This document shows positions 20,880-31,700 of a stretch of 64,000 nt of DNA, piece by piece. The notes beneath the pieces were generated by a model. That model did no database searches and was not told the origin of the DNA. It saw only the letters and a list, made by a program, of their open reading frames with translations. This DNA is from Macrotis lagotis. Taxonomy: Eukaryota; Chordata; Mammalia; Peramelemorphia; Peramelidae. Numbering within the stretch: the stretch's first letter is position 1; each line of letters opens with the position of its first letter. Both the position numbers and the translations under genes were made by a program. The stretch lies in the NCBI RefSeq assembly GCF_037893015.1, contig NC_133658.1:286259719-286323718 (forward strand), written 5' to 3'.

Positions 20880-21270
20880 AAGCAAGTCTAACACTTGAGC
20901 TGACAATCTAGGGAAGAAGAGGTGTACTTAAATATAACGAATAAAGAAGAGATAGAAGGAAAATTCTTTGAAAAGGATAATCCCTTTCACTGGTGGAGCA
21001 GGGAAGGAGAAGGTGAAAGGAGGGTTCAGGAAAGTCTTTGCAGATGAAGTGGTCCATGAATGGAGAAAGTCACTTCAGCAGAAAGTGGTAAAGTGAGAGT
21101 TCATTCCAAGCATGGAGATATAGTATGGAGGCATGAGACAGAATAAGGTGGGACAACACTTGGGAAGGGATATTAGTTAGAATAGGAAGCAATGTGGGGG
21201 AGCCGGAAAGGTAGGTCAGGGTCAGATTGTAAAGGGCCTCAAATGCCAACTGTTACTGAATAGAAAGTTA
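20880..21270 (-). repeat. L2-type LINE (antisense)
   Basis: AGTCTTTGCAGATGAAG, TTCATTCCAAGCATGGAG and GGGTCAGATTGTAAAGGGCC with TCAAATGCCAA follow the reversed L2 ORF2/3' UTR order. A short GTTACTGAATAGAAA duplication occurs at 21250-21282. Confidence 0.65.
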
Positions 21271-21689
21271 CTGAATAGAAAGTGGAAGATGGATCAAATA
21301 GGAGAGAGACTGAGAGCAGAAAGATCATGTTAGATAGACCAAGTTTGGCAAAGCACAGTGCAAAGTTTGCACTGAAACTGAAGTCAGCTTTGGGCACAGG
21401 GGGAATCATGACTGCCTATGTTGAGACTTCAGGGATGCCATGGAAGTTTCTTTATTCCATCTGATAAATAGCTGAAATAATTCTCCCTGGAAACAAGGTC
21501 TTTCATTATACAATGAGAAGTCAGATTTTAGAAGAAAGTATGCTTAAGAAAGATGATCTCATAACCTTTCCTGAGAACAGGACAGGATAGAGAAAGTGGG
21601 AGGGTGAGCAAAATAGCAAGGAGCCCCTAAGGGGAGCGGAGTAAGTGAACTTCACATGCTTATGGCCAGCCTTGTTGTGTCAATAACTA

Positions 21690-22050
21690 AATATATTATC
21701 CTAGAATTTGAAACTGGAAGAGATCATTTAGCACAAATTCCTTCATTTTACAGATAAGGAAACTAATACTAAGTTACTCAAATGAGATTCAAATCCAGAC
21801 CCTGTTATTCCAAGTTCAGTCTCCTTTTCCCTACTGCCAGCTATTCTTGCTTGAGACCCAGTTTCAAGTTGAAAGAACTCTGGCTAGGGCATCAGATGAC
21901 TTGGATTCAGACTCTTCCTCTTTCCCGTATATACTCTGAGACTTTAGACAATTCATTTTACCACCCTGAGACTCAATTTCCTATTAGGTTAAATGAAGGA
22001 ATTTAGCTGGGTGTTCTCTAAAGTTCATTTTGATTCTAAGTCTATGATCC
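21690..22050. repeat. MIR-like SINEs, antisense then sense
   Basis: 21690-21830 is antisense (TTTTACAGATAAGGAAACTA, GATTCAAATCCAGACCC). 21860-22050 is sense (GAACTCTGGCTAGGGCATCA, GAATTTAGCTGGGTGTTCTC, TTCTAAGTCTATGATCC). Confidence 0.6.
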
Positions 22051-22139
22051 TGAATCCATAAGGAAAACCCAAAGGAATAGATCAAGATGGTAATCAAGTC
22101 CAGTGCTGTCAGAGTCAAATAGAAGTCTGATCCCTACTG

Positions 22140-22305
22140 GCCACATAGTAATTTATTTATTTATGGTAATGGGGTTAAGAGTGACTTGGCCAAGGCCACA
22201 CAGCTAGGCAATTATTAAGTGTCTGAGGCCAAATTTGAACTCAGGTCCTCCTGACTCCAGGGCCAGTGCTCTATCCACTGAGCCATCTAGTTAATCCCCC
22301 CCCAC
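22140..22305 (-). repeat. Poly-A marsupial SINE (antisense)
   Basis: GGTAATGGGGTTAAGAGTGA, GCCACACAGCTAGGCAATTA, TTTGAACTCAGGTCCTCCTG and TATCCACTGAGCCATCTAG show the reversed family order. It is nested in the hAT-like element. Confidence 0.88.
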
Positions 22306-22389
22306 ATCGTCATTTAGAAAACCCAAATTAGCAATATCTATATTTTATTGTGGGTTGTTAGTGCATAAATTGCCAGGCCAGAACAGAAA

Positions 22390-22585
22390 GATATCTTCAA
22401 GAGTTAAAATACAATCTCAAAAACTTATTATCTATGTGACCCTGGGCAAATCATTTAACCCTGTTTGCCTCAGTTTCCTCATCTGTAAAATGAGCTAGAA
22501 GAGGAATTAAGTCACTCCAGTATCTCTGTCAGAACAAATGTGATTCGTGAAGAGTCTAATATGACTGAAACGACTCAATCAAAAC
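22390..22585 (+). repeat. Marsupial SINE with RTE-like tail, 5' decayed
   Basis: ATCTATGTGACCCTGGGCAA, CCTGTTTGCCTCAGTTTCCT, AAATGAGCTAGAAGAGGAAT and GAAGAGTCTAATATGACTGA are seen. The head is poorly preserved. Confidence 0.75.
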
Positions 22586-23399
22586 AAATATTGTGATTTA
22601 TTAAACATTTCCTCAATTACATTTTAATCTATTTCTAGCTACTGTCTCTTCTAGGCCTCTGACCTCTTTCTAATCTATCTCCCCTCCTTCTAGGTTCTCC
22701 CATTAAGAACATGGTCTTATGTTCTGTTGATGGGGATCTTTGTCCCTACAGTCCATTCTCTCCCCTTATGGCTAGTCTTCTCAAGCAATTTGAGAAAATG
22801 GGAATATGGGAACTCAGGGACTAGAATTGTATACAACTGATATAGCCTTAGGGACTAAGGTTGTATGCAGTAAAGGGTGTCCATGGACAAGTGAATAGGC
22901 AAGTGAAAATCTTGTTCCCCCATAAATTTGCAGGACTGAAAAGGTGGGAAAACCCTATTTCTTTGGATAGCAATCTATCAATGAAAATGCTCAAGCAGAG
23001 TCTGGATGATCATTCATCATGCTATAGAGGCAATTCCTTCCCGAGATGTGAAATTCTCCTAACCTCAGAAACTTCCTTCCTGTTCTGAGACTGAATGCAT
23101 ACAAGCACACACAAGCACACTTTGAAGAAGTTAGAAACCCGTGAACAGAATGGGAGAGGGGTGGCTAATAGTTTAAGGTCTTCCAAGAAACCAGAGCCAC
23201 CTGGGTTTTTCTAGTCTCCCTCCCCAGTCTGACAAATACTATCACACTCAGAACAATGTATTGGAGGGAGTGTAGAATGTCCCTGTTCAATTCCAAGTTC
23301 TGGAAATTGCTGATGGGAGTCAGGGCCTATCCTTCTAAAGGCTTCCTAGGAGAGAAAGTAAGCTAGGCCTCAGGCCTTTATCTACACTCCAGTAAAGCA

Positions 23400-23625
23400 C
23401 AAAACTAGCCAGCAGGGCAGCCTTTTGTTTCTCTCCAAGTGAACCAGATCCCTGGCAGCTGAAATGCAGCCTGGGAGCAAAGCCAGGCCACAGGGGAGAG
23501 GCGGAGACAGCAGCAGCAGCAGCAGCAGCAGCAACACAGCCGATGCAAGAAGCAGGGAGTAAGGGGAAGCCGGCTCTCTAACAAGTAGTTTTTCTCTGCC
23601 TTGGGGTTGGGAACCCTCTCTTCAG
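23400..23625 (+). promoter_or_regulatory. SARDH: Candidate SARDH promoter / non-coding first exon
   Basis: SARDH begins translating in an exon at 28356, so an upstream untranslated exon is expected. This repeat-poor patch is GC-rich for the window, has several CpGs (GAGGCGGAG, CAGCCGATG, AAGCCGGCT), a (CAG)8 run at 23508-23531, and a good donor TTCAG|GTGGGT at 23624/23625. A CAG run in a 5' UTR is common in mammals. No TATA box is visible. The position, same-strand donor and composition are the only support; transcript data could place the first exon elsewhere. Confidence 0.3.
23508..23531 (+). repeat. (CAG)8 trinucleotide repeat
   Basis: Eight perfect CAG units lie within the candidate SARDH first exon/promoter patch. 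If transcribed they would lie in the 5' UTR. Confidence 0.97.
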
Positions 23626-23639
23626 GTGGGTGACCAGGT

Positions 23640-25050
23640 CTGAGAATCTTTGGAAAACACCGATTGCCCTCTTGGAGGCAGAGGGGAGGGGCACAAGGGG
23701 GATGGTGGTCTGGGCTGGGGAAGGCTGAGAACCAGATGTTGAAGGAGAGAAAGCGCTCAGGTTACAGGGCTCTGCTCCTTCACCTTCCCCTTCCCCCAAG
23801 TCTATGGGGCCTAGGGCACCATATAGAATCAGCCATAGGTGAGGGCATTGCTTGGGGGGCCTGGGAGGGAGAGATAACAGTGCTAATTCCAAAAAACCCA
23901 AACGGGTCCCTAGATCTGAAGTTCTTAGCAGAGCTGCTTCTAATCCTGGATTTGAATTCTTTATCTCTTCCCTCTTTCCCAAATTCCCCTCTTCCAACAT
24001 TATCAGAGGATAAAATTGAACACCCCAAGAAGGAAAGAAAGAACTACCCCAACCTGTAGGTGCTGACTCAGCAGGGTCCAGTTTAAAAAGCCAGGTATGT
24101 AAGTGATAGAGAAAAAGCTGGGTTAATGATAAAACCAGCTGTCTCAGAATGAGTCCAGGACAAGGGGCATATCCTGACACTCACCCCATCAACCTCCAAC
24201 CCCCACTCCCAAAGATTGCTGTGAACTTTTAGGCCAAGTTTCTATTGTCTTAGGGGAGGTGTTTGGCATAGGATTTGTGATAGCCCCATTGGGGATGGTG
24301 TGTGAGAGTTCAAGGTAGATCTAGGAGTGGAGAAGAAGCATATGTCTGGTTCCCATACAAGTCACTACAGGCAAAGGTGCCAAGCCATTTGAGCTCTAAA
24401 GAACTCCCTGTGTCAAAATCATGGTGTCTAAAATCTCACCACCAGAGTAATTCCTTTGGTCACTGAAGGTTTCTTAGACATTGAGTCCTCAATAAGATGA
24501 AAAATGCCTAGTAGGCTTTATAGATCTAATCTGCAAGGGACCTCAGATGGATCAGCATCTGATCCAACATCCTCACTCCTCTCCCATTTTTACACATAAG
24601 GAAACTGAGGTCAGGGAAGTCCAGTAATTTGCTTAAAGTCATTCAGGGAATAAGTATCAGAGATAGAATAGGAACCTAATTTTTCAAATGGTAGATCTAG
24701 TGATCTTCCCACTTTGGGAAGTTGTTTCAAGCCACCTTAGAATTCTTATCTACCTCCTTGGCAAGAATTAGGCTACAGGAAGCCAGGACCAAGACCCTAC
24801 ATCAGGGGGGAGCATGGATGGGTAGTGACCCAATTCTCCACTGTGAGTGGAGGCTCTTCAGTGGGCAAGAATCATTACTGCTGTCCCCATCACCCACCAC
24901 AGTACTGAGGTACATTGAATAGAAAAAGGTATCTGCAAATAAACTAAATTTTTTATCCTAGGCTCCTCTCTCCCTATCCAACTACATTTTTCCTTAGTAG
25001 AATGTAGAGGGTCCAATTTGTTACCAATATACTTTAACTGTTTAGAATTC
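23640..25050. other. Intergenic / SARDH intron 1 stretch, mostly unique
   Basis: Frames of 131 and 200 codons overlap on opposite strands at 23578-24180. Neither shows a domain, a start context or codon bias, so both are probably chance. An antisense MIR lies at 24530-24720 (AAGGAAACTGAGGTCAGGGA). The remainder has no recognised repeat. Confidence 0.5.
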
Positions 25051-25054
25051 AATC

Positions 25055-25190
25055 AGGGATCATAGGATTTAGAGGTGCATGGACATTCAGAGAGCATCTT
25101 AGTTCAAGCCCTCCCCTCTCATTTTCCAGGTCAGGAAACAAAAGCATGGAGTTTTGGCCAGAATTTGAACCCGTACTCATCTCTCCAAAT
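25055..25190 (-). repeat. MIR-like SINE (antisense)
   Basis: CATAGGATTTAGAGGTGCAT, CATTTTCCAGGTCAGGAAAC and AGAATTTGAACCCGTACTC follow the reversed MIR order. Confidence 0.6.
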
Positions 25191-25684
25191 TTCATAACTT
25201 TCCAGTATCTTAGGTGTCATTCTATTTGCATTCCATTGCTTAATATTAGGTAGAGGGGAGTGGAGGAGGGTAGAAAATGGGGAGGGGGGGTTGTATTAGG
25301 GAGCCCATAATTCCATGAGGAAGCTGGCCTACTCTTGTTGAAGCATAAAGCTACAAGTCTCTAACCACAGTCGCAAAGTAACATGGTTAAGTGTCCTGAG
25401 AGGATTGCAGAAAGAAAGCATCCTAGGAGTATACAGGGAAAGATGTAGCCTTTGGCCAGCACCTTTATATCTACCAACCACGCCACCCCTTTTAAAAATT
25501 ATAAGTCGAATGCAAAAAGGCAGCATGGTCTGCCCTTCAGAATTAAGCCTGTAAGATTCTGACTATGTCTTACAGACAAATATTACAATATTCTAATTTG
25601 CATGTTTATGGGGTTGTAACGAACTTGAATAGTCTTTCCTGCTCCTTCCCCTACCCTGCTTTCTTCTCTTTTAGCAATGAATCA

Positions 25685-26110
25685 CTAAGGTATATTGGAT
25701 GGTTCTTGTCCTTCATTACTAAAGAAGAACAAAACAATGTCACTATGTTGGAGACAAGTTATATAGTATGTCTGATGGACTGATCAGGTGGATACGAGCA
25801 TGGATGGATACAGGTCTGACACAGTCCATGTGAACATCTGAGGTGGATTCTCTAAACTTGTGTATCTCACATTTCCTTTGAGTTCCTTCCATTCTGCCTT
25901 GCTCACTGAGCACAGCACCCTCTCTGAAGAGGGAGGATCCTGTACCAGTATCTTCCTTGCCTCACAATTATAAAGTTCTTAAGAGAGACCTTAAGGGTGT
26001 CATTGTATCGATTTTTTCTGAAACCTCCTCCTTATTGCCCCACCTGGGAGAACACTTGCCCTGTATGAGTTCTCCATAAAATAGCTTTTTTGGCCTGGAA
26101 TAGTTTATAA
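25685..26110 (-). mobile_element. Non-LTR LINE 3' part (C-terminus of ORF2), antisense
   Basis: On the minus strand RPKKLFYGELIQGKCSPRWG is the conserved end of a LINE ORF2, known as RLPKRLFYGEL.QGKR in many vertebrate jockey/RTE-like elements. Downstream on that strand come AGAACTTTATAATTGTGAGG and the terminal GTTCTTCTTTAGTAATGAAGG-like tail near 25690. The clade is not certain. It is clearly decayed. Confidence 0.6.
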
Positions 26111-26439
26111 AAACATGGAGGTGTTTCTTCTTTTCTTTTGAGAGAGACTTTCCCTCAACCTCAGGAAACAAGTGGATACTCTGGGTTTTTCCCCCTACTC
26201 TTTTCTTTTTAATAGGAAGAAAATGGAAGTATAACCTTATGTAATTCCTCCCTTCTCTTCCTTTTAGTCCACCATCCCCTGCCTTTTGAAACTAGAAAAG
26301 GTTGCTCCTGACTTCTTTTCCTCTAGGTTCCATACTCCTTCTTCACCTGACTTTGTTGACCAGTAATCAAATGGTTGTCTAGGGTTCAAATCCCAACTAC
26401 TACTTTCTAATTTACCTATATGACCTTGGGTAATTCATA

Positions 26440-26650
26440 AAATCATAGATTAAGAGTTGGGGGTGTGGGTATATTATAGATAATCCAGTTCAATCCCCTC
26501 ATTTTATAGACCAGGAAAAAACTTTGAGAAATAAATGCCTTACTCAACCCCTTGTCCATAGTCACAGAGCTAATAAGAATCAGAGGCAGGCAAGATTTGA
26601 ACCCAAGTCTTCCTGTCTATAACACTAGCTACTAAGTCCTGCTGCCTCTC
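26440..26650 (-). repeat. MIR-like SINE (antisense)
   Basis: AATCATAGATTAAGAGTTGG, CTCATTTTATAGACCAGGAA and AGATTTGAACCCAAGTCTTC are reversed MIR landmarks. Confidence 0.65.
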
Positions 26651-26659
26651 AATTACTTC

Positions 26660-27455
26660 TCCTGTTTTGATTTCTATTTCCTCATGTGTAAAATGAGGGG
26701 TTTCGACTTATTGAAGAAAAATATTAATAACCATACTCTGTAACTTAGGCATGAGTCTACCAGAAACATTTTTATTACTAAAACATTTTTCTAAATCCAA
26801 GCATATCTAATCTTAAGAGAAAAAGTCCAAATTGACAGCCTCTTCATTCCCAGATCCCCCTGTTCTTCAACCTTTCCTCAAAGACAATTTGAGGTAACTT
26901 TGAAAGTAATCTTAAAAAAGGAAAATGTTACAAACTGATAAAAATGATTTTTTATTTACTTTCTACTCTTTCTAAGAAAATAATATTCTTCAGACAGGCT
27001 CTGGAGAACTATCTTCCTAAAATTACTTCTTCCTCTTTCCACGCCCCTTACGGGCTTTCTCCCACCCCTCAGCTGTTCCCAGAATATCTCATATAATTCA
27101 AAGGACTTCTCTATGATCACTATGACTTCTGGAAAGAGAAAAGAGGGGAATGAACTTTGTTGACTGATTGCCTTCAATTAAGCCAATACCCCAGTCACTT
27201 CTGGAAAATAATCTTATCACAATCAGATTCTTTTTGTTCAAAATTCTTTTCCCCTCGTTATCCTTATTCTTGGGACCTTAACCTTTTTCTTGATATTCTA
27301 TAAATTTTCCTATAGGGAAAAGTCAGAAAAGAGTTTTAGATTAGAAAAATTTTCAAAATTTTTTTATTGAACTAAAAAAGAAGTTTTTAATATGCTTTCA
27401 GAGACTAGAGTTTCCAGCTCTGGGTCCTGATGACCCCTGTGGGTTTGGAGCCAGT
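26660..27455. other. Intergenic / SARDH intron 1 stretch, nothing recognised
   Basis: The sequence is AT-rich with no exon or repeat that I can name. Reading frames are short and lack similarity. Confidence 0.5.
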
Positions 27456-27459
27456 TCAA

Positions 27460-27900
27460 GCCAGTTCTATCAACTTAAATTTTCAGTGTGTGAACATTTA
27501 CACCTTGGAAATCAGAAATCAGGGCCACAAATCAGGGCTTGATTTATTGCTTTGTTGATTGTCTTGACTTAAGAAAGTGACAATTGTTGTTGAGTCATTT
27601 CAGTAGTGTCTGATTCTTCATGACCCTATTTGGGGTTTTCTTGGCAAAGATATTTAAGTGGCTTGTCATTTCCTTCTCCAACTCATTTTACAGATGAGGA
27701 AACCAAGTTAAACAGAATTAAATGACTTGTGGAGGGTCACATAGCTAGTAAATGTCTGAGATCAGATTTGAACTCAAAAAATCTTCCTGACTCCAGACCC
27801 TGCTCTCTAACTACTGTGCTACCCAGTTGCTAAAAAAGTGATAGAGAAAAATGTTAATAATACACATAAAGCTTAAAAATGTGTGGTGGATATGAATTTG
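27460..27900. repeat. Unclassified repeat RC, copy 1, split by a SINE
   Basis: TGATTTATTGCTTTGTTGAT, TGTCTTGACTTAAGAAAGTG and, after a SINE, GAAAAATGTTAATAATACAC plus AAGCTTAAAAATGTGTG match 59965-60130. The SINE (27575-27832) splits it. Confidence 0.6.
27575..27832 (-). repeat. Marsupial SINE with RTE-like tail (antisense)
   Basis: GTTGAGTCATTTCAGTAGTG, TTGGGGTTTTCTTGGCAAAG, ACAGATGAGGAAACCAAGTT, ACTGTGCTACCCAGTTGC show the complete reversed order. AAGAAAGTGA before it and AAAAAAGTGA after it are a near-perfect target duplication. Confidence 0.88.
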
Positions 27901-28355
27901 TTTTTCTTTCAGAAGAGTCAATTGTTAAACATTTACCAGCACTCCACTGGTTTGAACAGTCAGGGAAGGCTCCAAGGGGCAAGGTGGACCTTAGGTAAGA
28001 CTGAAACTGGTGACTACAAGGAAGGAAGGCTTCCCAGGTAGTTCTTGTGTACCTCTTGTTTGTATGTAGTTGTTTGCATGTTGTCCCTCCCCTTTAGACT
28101 GTGACTTCCTTAAACTGATTTCTGCCCCTTTCCCTTTCTTTATATTTCCAGTTATAAATATAGTAGTAAGCATTCAATATGTGGAAATCACTTTATAAAT
28201 GCTTGTGGTGGAAAGCAATAAATATATAGATAAAGTGATCATATTAAGATTTTCCCTAGTCTGAGGGACTTGGAATGAAAGTGTGACAGTATTTAATCTG
28301 ATCTTTCCCGTGTTATTTAGGTAATCTGAGTCTCTCTGTCTTCCTCCATTCCCAG

Positions 28356-28418
28356 TATCTGCCAGGTTTGAAGAAGATTCCTGCTCTCAACGACTAGCTC
28401 CTAGCTTTTCAGTTTCCC
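28356..28418 (+). other. SARDH: SARDH 5' UTR part of first coding exon
   Basis: An acceptor (TCCTCCATTCCCAG) ends at 28355. The 63 nt up to the ATG contain no other ATG and carry an in-frame TAG at 28395-28397, which fixes the start at 28419. An alternative acceptor, GCTTTTCAG ending at 28412, would leave only 6 nt before the ATG and is less likely. Confidence 0.6.
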
Positions 28419-28734
28419 ATGTCTTCTCTGAAGAGAGCACTGAGAGTGGTAGCTTTCCACCCTCACCCATGGAGACCTCAGCTCCGGCTCCTGAGTACTT
28501 CCAAAGGCCCCACCACTGAAAAGAGTGTGCCCTACCAGCGGACCCTGAAGGAAGACCAGAACTCTGTAGCCCCGGGGCCTACCCGGCCCCTCCCCAAGTC
28601 AGCTGATGTAGTGGTCGTGGGTGGAGGCAGCCTGGGTTGTCAAACCCTGTACCATCTGGCCAAGCTGGGCCTGACCAACATTGTACTGTTGGAGAGAGAT
28701 AAACTCACTTCAGGAACCACCTGGCACACTGCAG
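28419..28734 (+). CDS. SARDH: SARDH coding exon 1: presequence and Rossmann motif
   Basis: It starts at [17 protein letters not shown], with an in-frame TAG 24 nt upstream. The exon is 316 nt and ends GCA G|GTGAGT. It contains the presequence, the [11 protein letters not shown] segment, the FAD ADP-binding motif [20 protein letters not shown] with the acidic end LLERD, and the flavinylation motif TTWHTAG. The Kozak context is weak (C at -3). Confidence 0.97.
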
Positions 28735-31700
28735 GTGAGTATAATTTGGGAAATAGTAAAGCCTTTAGGGGTAGGAGCAGTGAGAACAACCATGGGTAGA
28801 GAGAGAGTTCTCTCCTTGAGAGTATCTCAGTGCCAGTTAGAATGCATCTGAAGAAGTATGGCTGGGGCGGCTAGGTGGCGTAATGGATAAAGCACCGGCC
28901 CTGGAGTCAGGACCTGGGTTCAAATGCAGTCTCAGACACTTAATAATTACCTAGCTGTGTGGCCTTGGGCAAGCCACTTAACCTCGTTTGCCTTGCAAAA
29001 AAAAAAAAGTATGGCTGGGGCCAGGTTGTTTTTCATCTTGGATGCCACATTTTAAGACATGCATTCACAAGTTAGACAGTTGCCAGCTTAATATAAATCT
29101 ATGCAGTGATCAGTAGAAGGAACTGGAGAAGGCTAGAGGGCCACAGGACTTTATTTTATATATATATATATATATATAATCTGCTTAACTCTGTTGGACA
29201 TAAGATCGTGCATATAAAATTGGAAGGGACTCCTGAAGTCTTTGTTTTCCATATTTTCTTATATACTTCATATTTTATCATTTTCATTTGCTACTTTTGA
29301 GTTATTTTCAGTTATGGCTGAGTCATCATGACCCCACTTGGGATTTTCTTGACAAAAATATTGGGGTAGTTTAACACTTTCTTCTCCGGATCATTTTACT
29401 AGGATCACACAGCTAGCATCTGAGGCCACATTTGAACTCACAAAGAGGAGTATTCCTGACTCTAAACCATACACTCTATTCACTCTGCCACCTAGCTCCC
29501 ATAATTTTCGTAGCACCATGTTCCATTACATTAATATACCATAATTTAGTCAGTCATTCCCCATTTTCTGGATATATACATTGCTTTTAGTTTATTGTTA
29601 TTATTAACAAAGTGGTTATAAATATTTTTGGACAGAAGTCTTTTTGCTTTTTATGATGACTGTCCTAGATATGGAGATGAGGGTTGCTTGACAGATAAGG
29701 TAATTAAGACTTAACTGGGATTAGATTACTTCAGCAGTAGGAAATTTCAGGGATTGCTATCCAAGTTCAATATTATGGAGAACTTTCTAAGTGCCACTCG
29801 ACTGGAAAGAGGGCTCTTACAATGCTTCCATCTTGGATTTACATGTAGCCCTTGTACTCACCCCATTCTCAAAAAGAATCCATGTCATGAGAGTAAATTA
29901 GAGAAGGGAAGACATTCCTATTTTATGAGAAGACAAAGTAAGGTCTGAAAAAAGTTAAGTAAGGTAGCCTACCCAAGTAGATACTAGATCTAGATAGTAG
30001 ATAAATATCCTACATCTATCCCATATCTTCTTTCTCCTCCTTCCCTTTTCCACATTTGTCCTTTCAGGGCTGCTATAAAAAGGAGGGGGAGGTTGGTCTA
30101 GATGACATCTGAGAACCTGTGTATCTGTGTAAGCTTCCATCAGTCAACATTTACAGATGAATTTGTCAACAGTCTAATTTATTTAATCTTTTCTTTAACA
30201 TCTATCTGATCTGTCCCTTTCTTTCAGTCCAATATTGTATCTAATCTGGATTGTTCTAACAGCCTTTTAGCTTTTTTTTTCTACTTTTAATACCCCTCAG
30301 TTCATACTCTGATAGATTAATTTTCCTAATCCTATTATTCCAGTTTGAAAATTCTGACTAATCATGAGTGCTCCTCCAAGCTCTGCTTGGGTCCTCTTCT
30401 CTCTTTTTTTCTCTATTTTACTCTCCTCTTCTTTCCCTTTTTCCTCTCCTTTCTATTATATCATGTCATATCATATAATTTTATTCCTTATTATTTCTCT
30501 TGGTGACCTCAACTTGTTTGGATTCAATTTTCATCTCTATCCTTATGATTCTCAGATCTATTTGTCTAGCCCTAACTACTTTCCTGACCTCCAATCTCCC
30601 TTCTTCCAGTTGCTAACATAAAAAGGCCAAGGTCTCCCATTGTATCCAGGGTCATCTCCAGTTCCCCGATCCATATCTGGCCACTGGACCCAGATGACTC
30701 CAGAGGAGAAAGCGAGGCTGGTGACTTTGTACAGCTCTCCCTCACTTAAATTCAAGTCATGTCATGGCCTCTTTGAGAATGAAGGGTAAACAACAATTGT
30801 ATATCTCAAATCCATTGATAAACTAAACTCATCATTTCCAAATCTGAACTCATTATTCTCTTCTCCCATACTCTCCTTTTCGCAGGCTTTCATGTTGCCA
30901 TCAAGGATACTACCATCCTCCCAGGCACCTAGGTTTGAAGTTTAGGTGTCATTGTCAATTCCACCTCTCCCATCCAGGTTGCCAAGTCTTGTCAATTCTA
31001 CTTTGGAAAACGTTTTTTATTTTGTTTCGATTTGTGCTTTTTGAATCTACTTATTTATTTAGTATTTTATTTTTCCCAGTTACATGTAAAAACAATTTTT
31101 AGCATTTATTTTTAAATTTTTGAGTTCCAAATTCTCTCCCTTTCTCATTCCCCACCTCACTCCCCCCATTGAGAAGGCAAGCAGTTTGATACAGATGATA
31201 TATATGGAGTCATGCAAAACATTTCCATAATAGTTATGTTGTAAAAGAAATCATAGACCCCCTCTAAAAAACCTTCAAGAAAAATAAAGTTTAAAAAAGT
31301 ATAATTCAATTTGTATTCAGACACCATCAGTTTTTTCCTCTGGGAATAGACAACATTTTTCAACATAAGTCCTTATTAATTTATGAGTTTGACTAGTGAT
31401 ACTGGCCCTACTGGTTCTTGCACACAACTACTCATCTTATCAGTATTTTCACCAGCTATCTTCATACTTGTAACTCCCTCCCTTTTCAATTCTGCTCATT
31501 GGTTTCCCTGCCTTCAAATTTCAGCCAAAAATTCTACCTCCCCCTGAGAAGTCTTAGCTAATCCCCTTTAATTAGTACCTCTCTCTGTAGACTATCTCCA
31601 ATTTATCTGGCATATGTCCTATTTGTACATAACTGTTTGCATATTGAAAACAGTCTTTCTTTTGCCTTTCTTTAGATGCACAGGGTTTAGTACAGTGCCT

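Larger units (their letters stand above)
22095..22640. mobile_element. hAT-like DNA transposon remnant carrying two SINE insertions
   Basis: CAGTGCTGTCAGAGTCAAAT resembles a hAT terminus (CAGnGnTGTCAAACTC). ATTAGCAATATCTATATTTT and AACATTTCCTCAATTACATT are internal words I associate with marsupial hAT relics. It is split by an antisense poly-A SINE (about 22140-22305) and a sense RTE-tailed SINE (about 22390-22585). The second terminus is missing. Confidence 0.45.

Noticed and set aside
23578-24180. 200-codon minus-strand frame overlapping a 131-codon plus-strand frame
   Set aside because: Neither has a domain, a family resemblance, a promoter or splice logic. They overlap each other in GC-richer DNA where stops are rarer.
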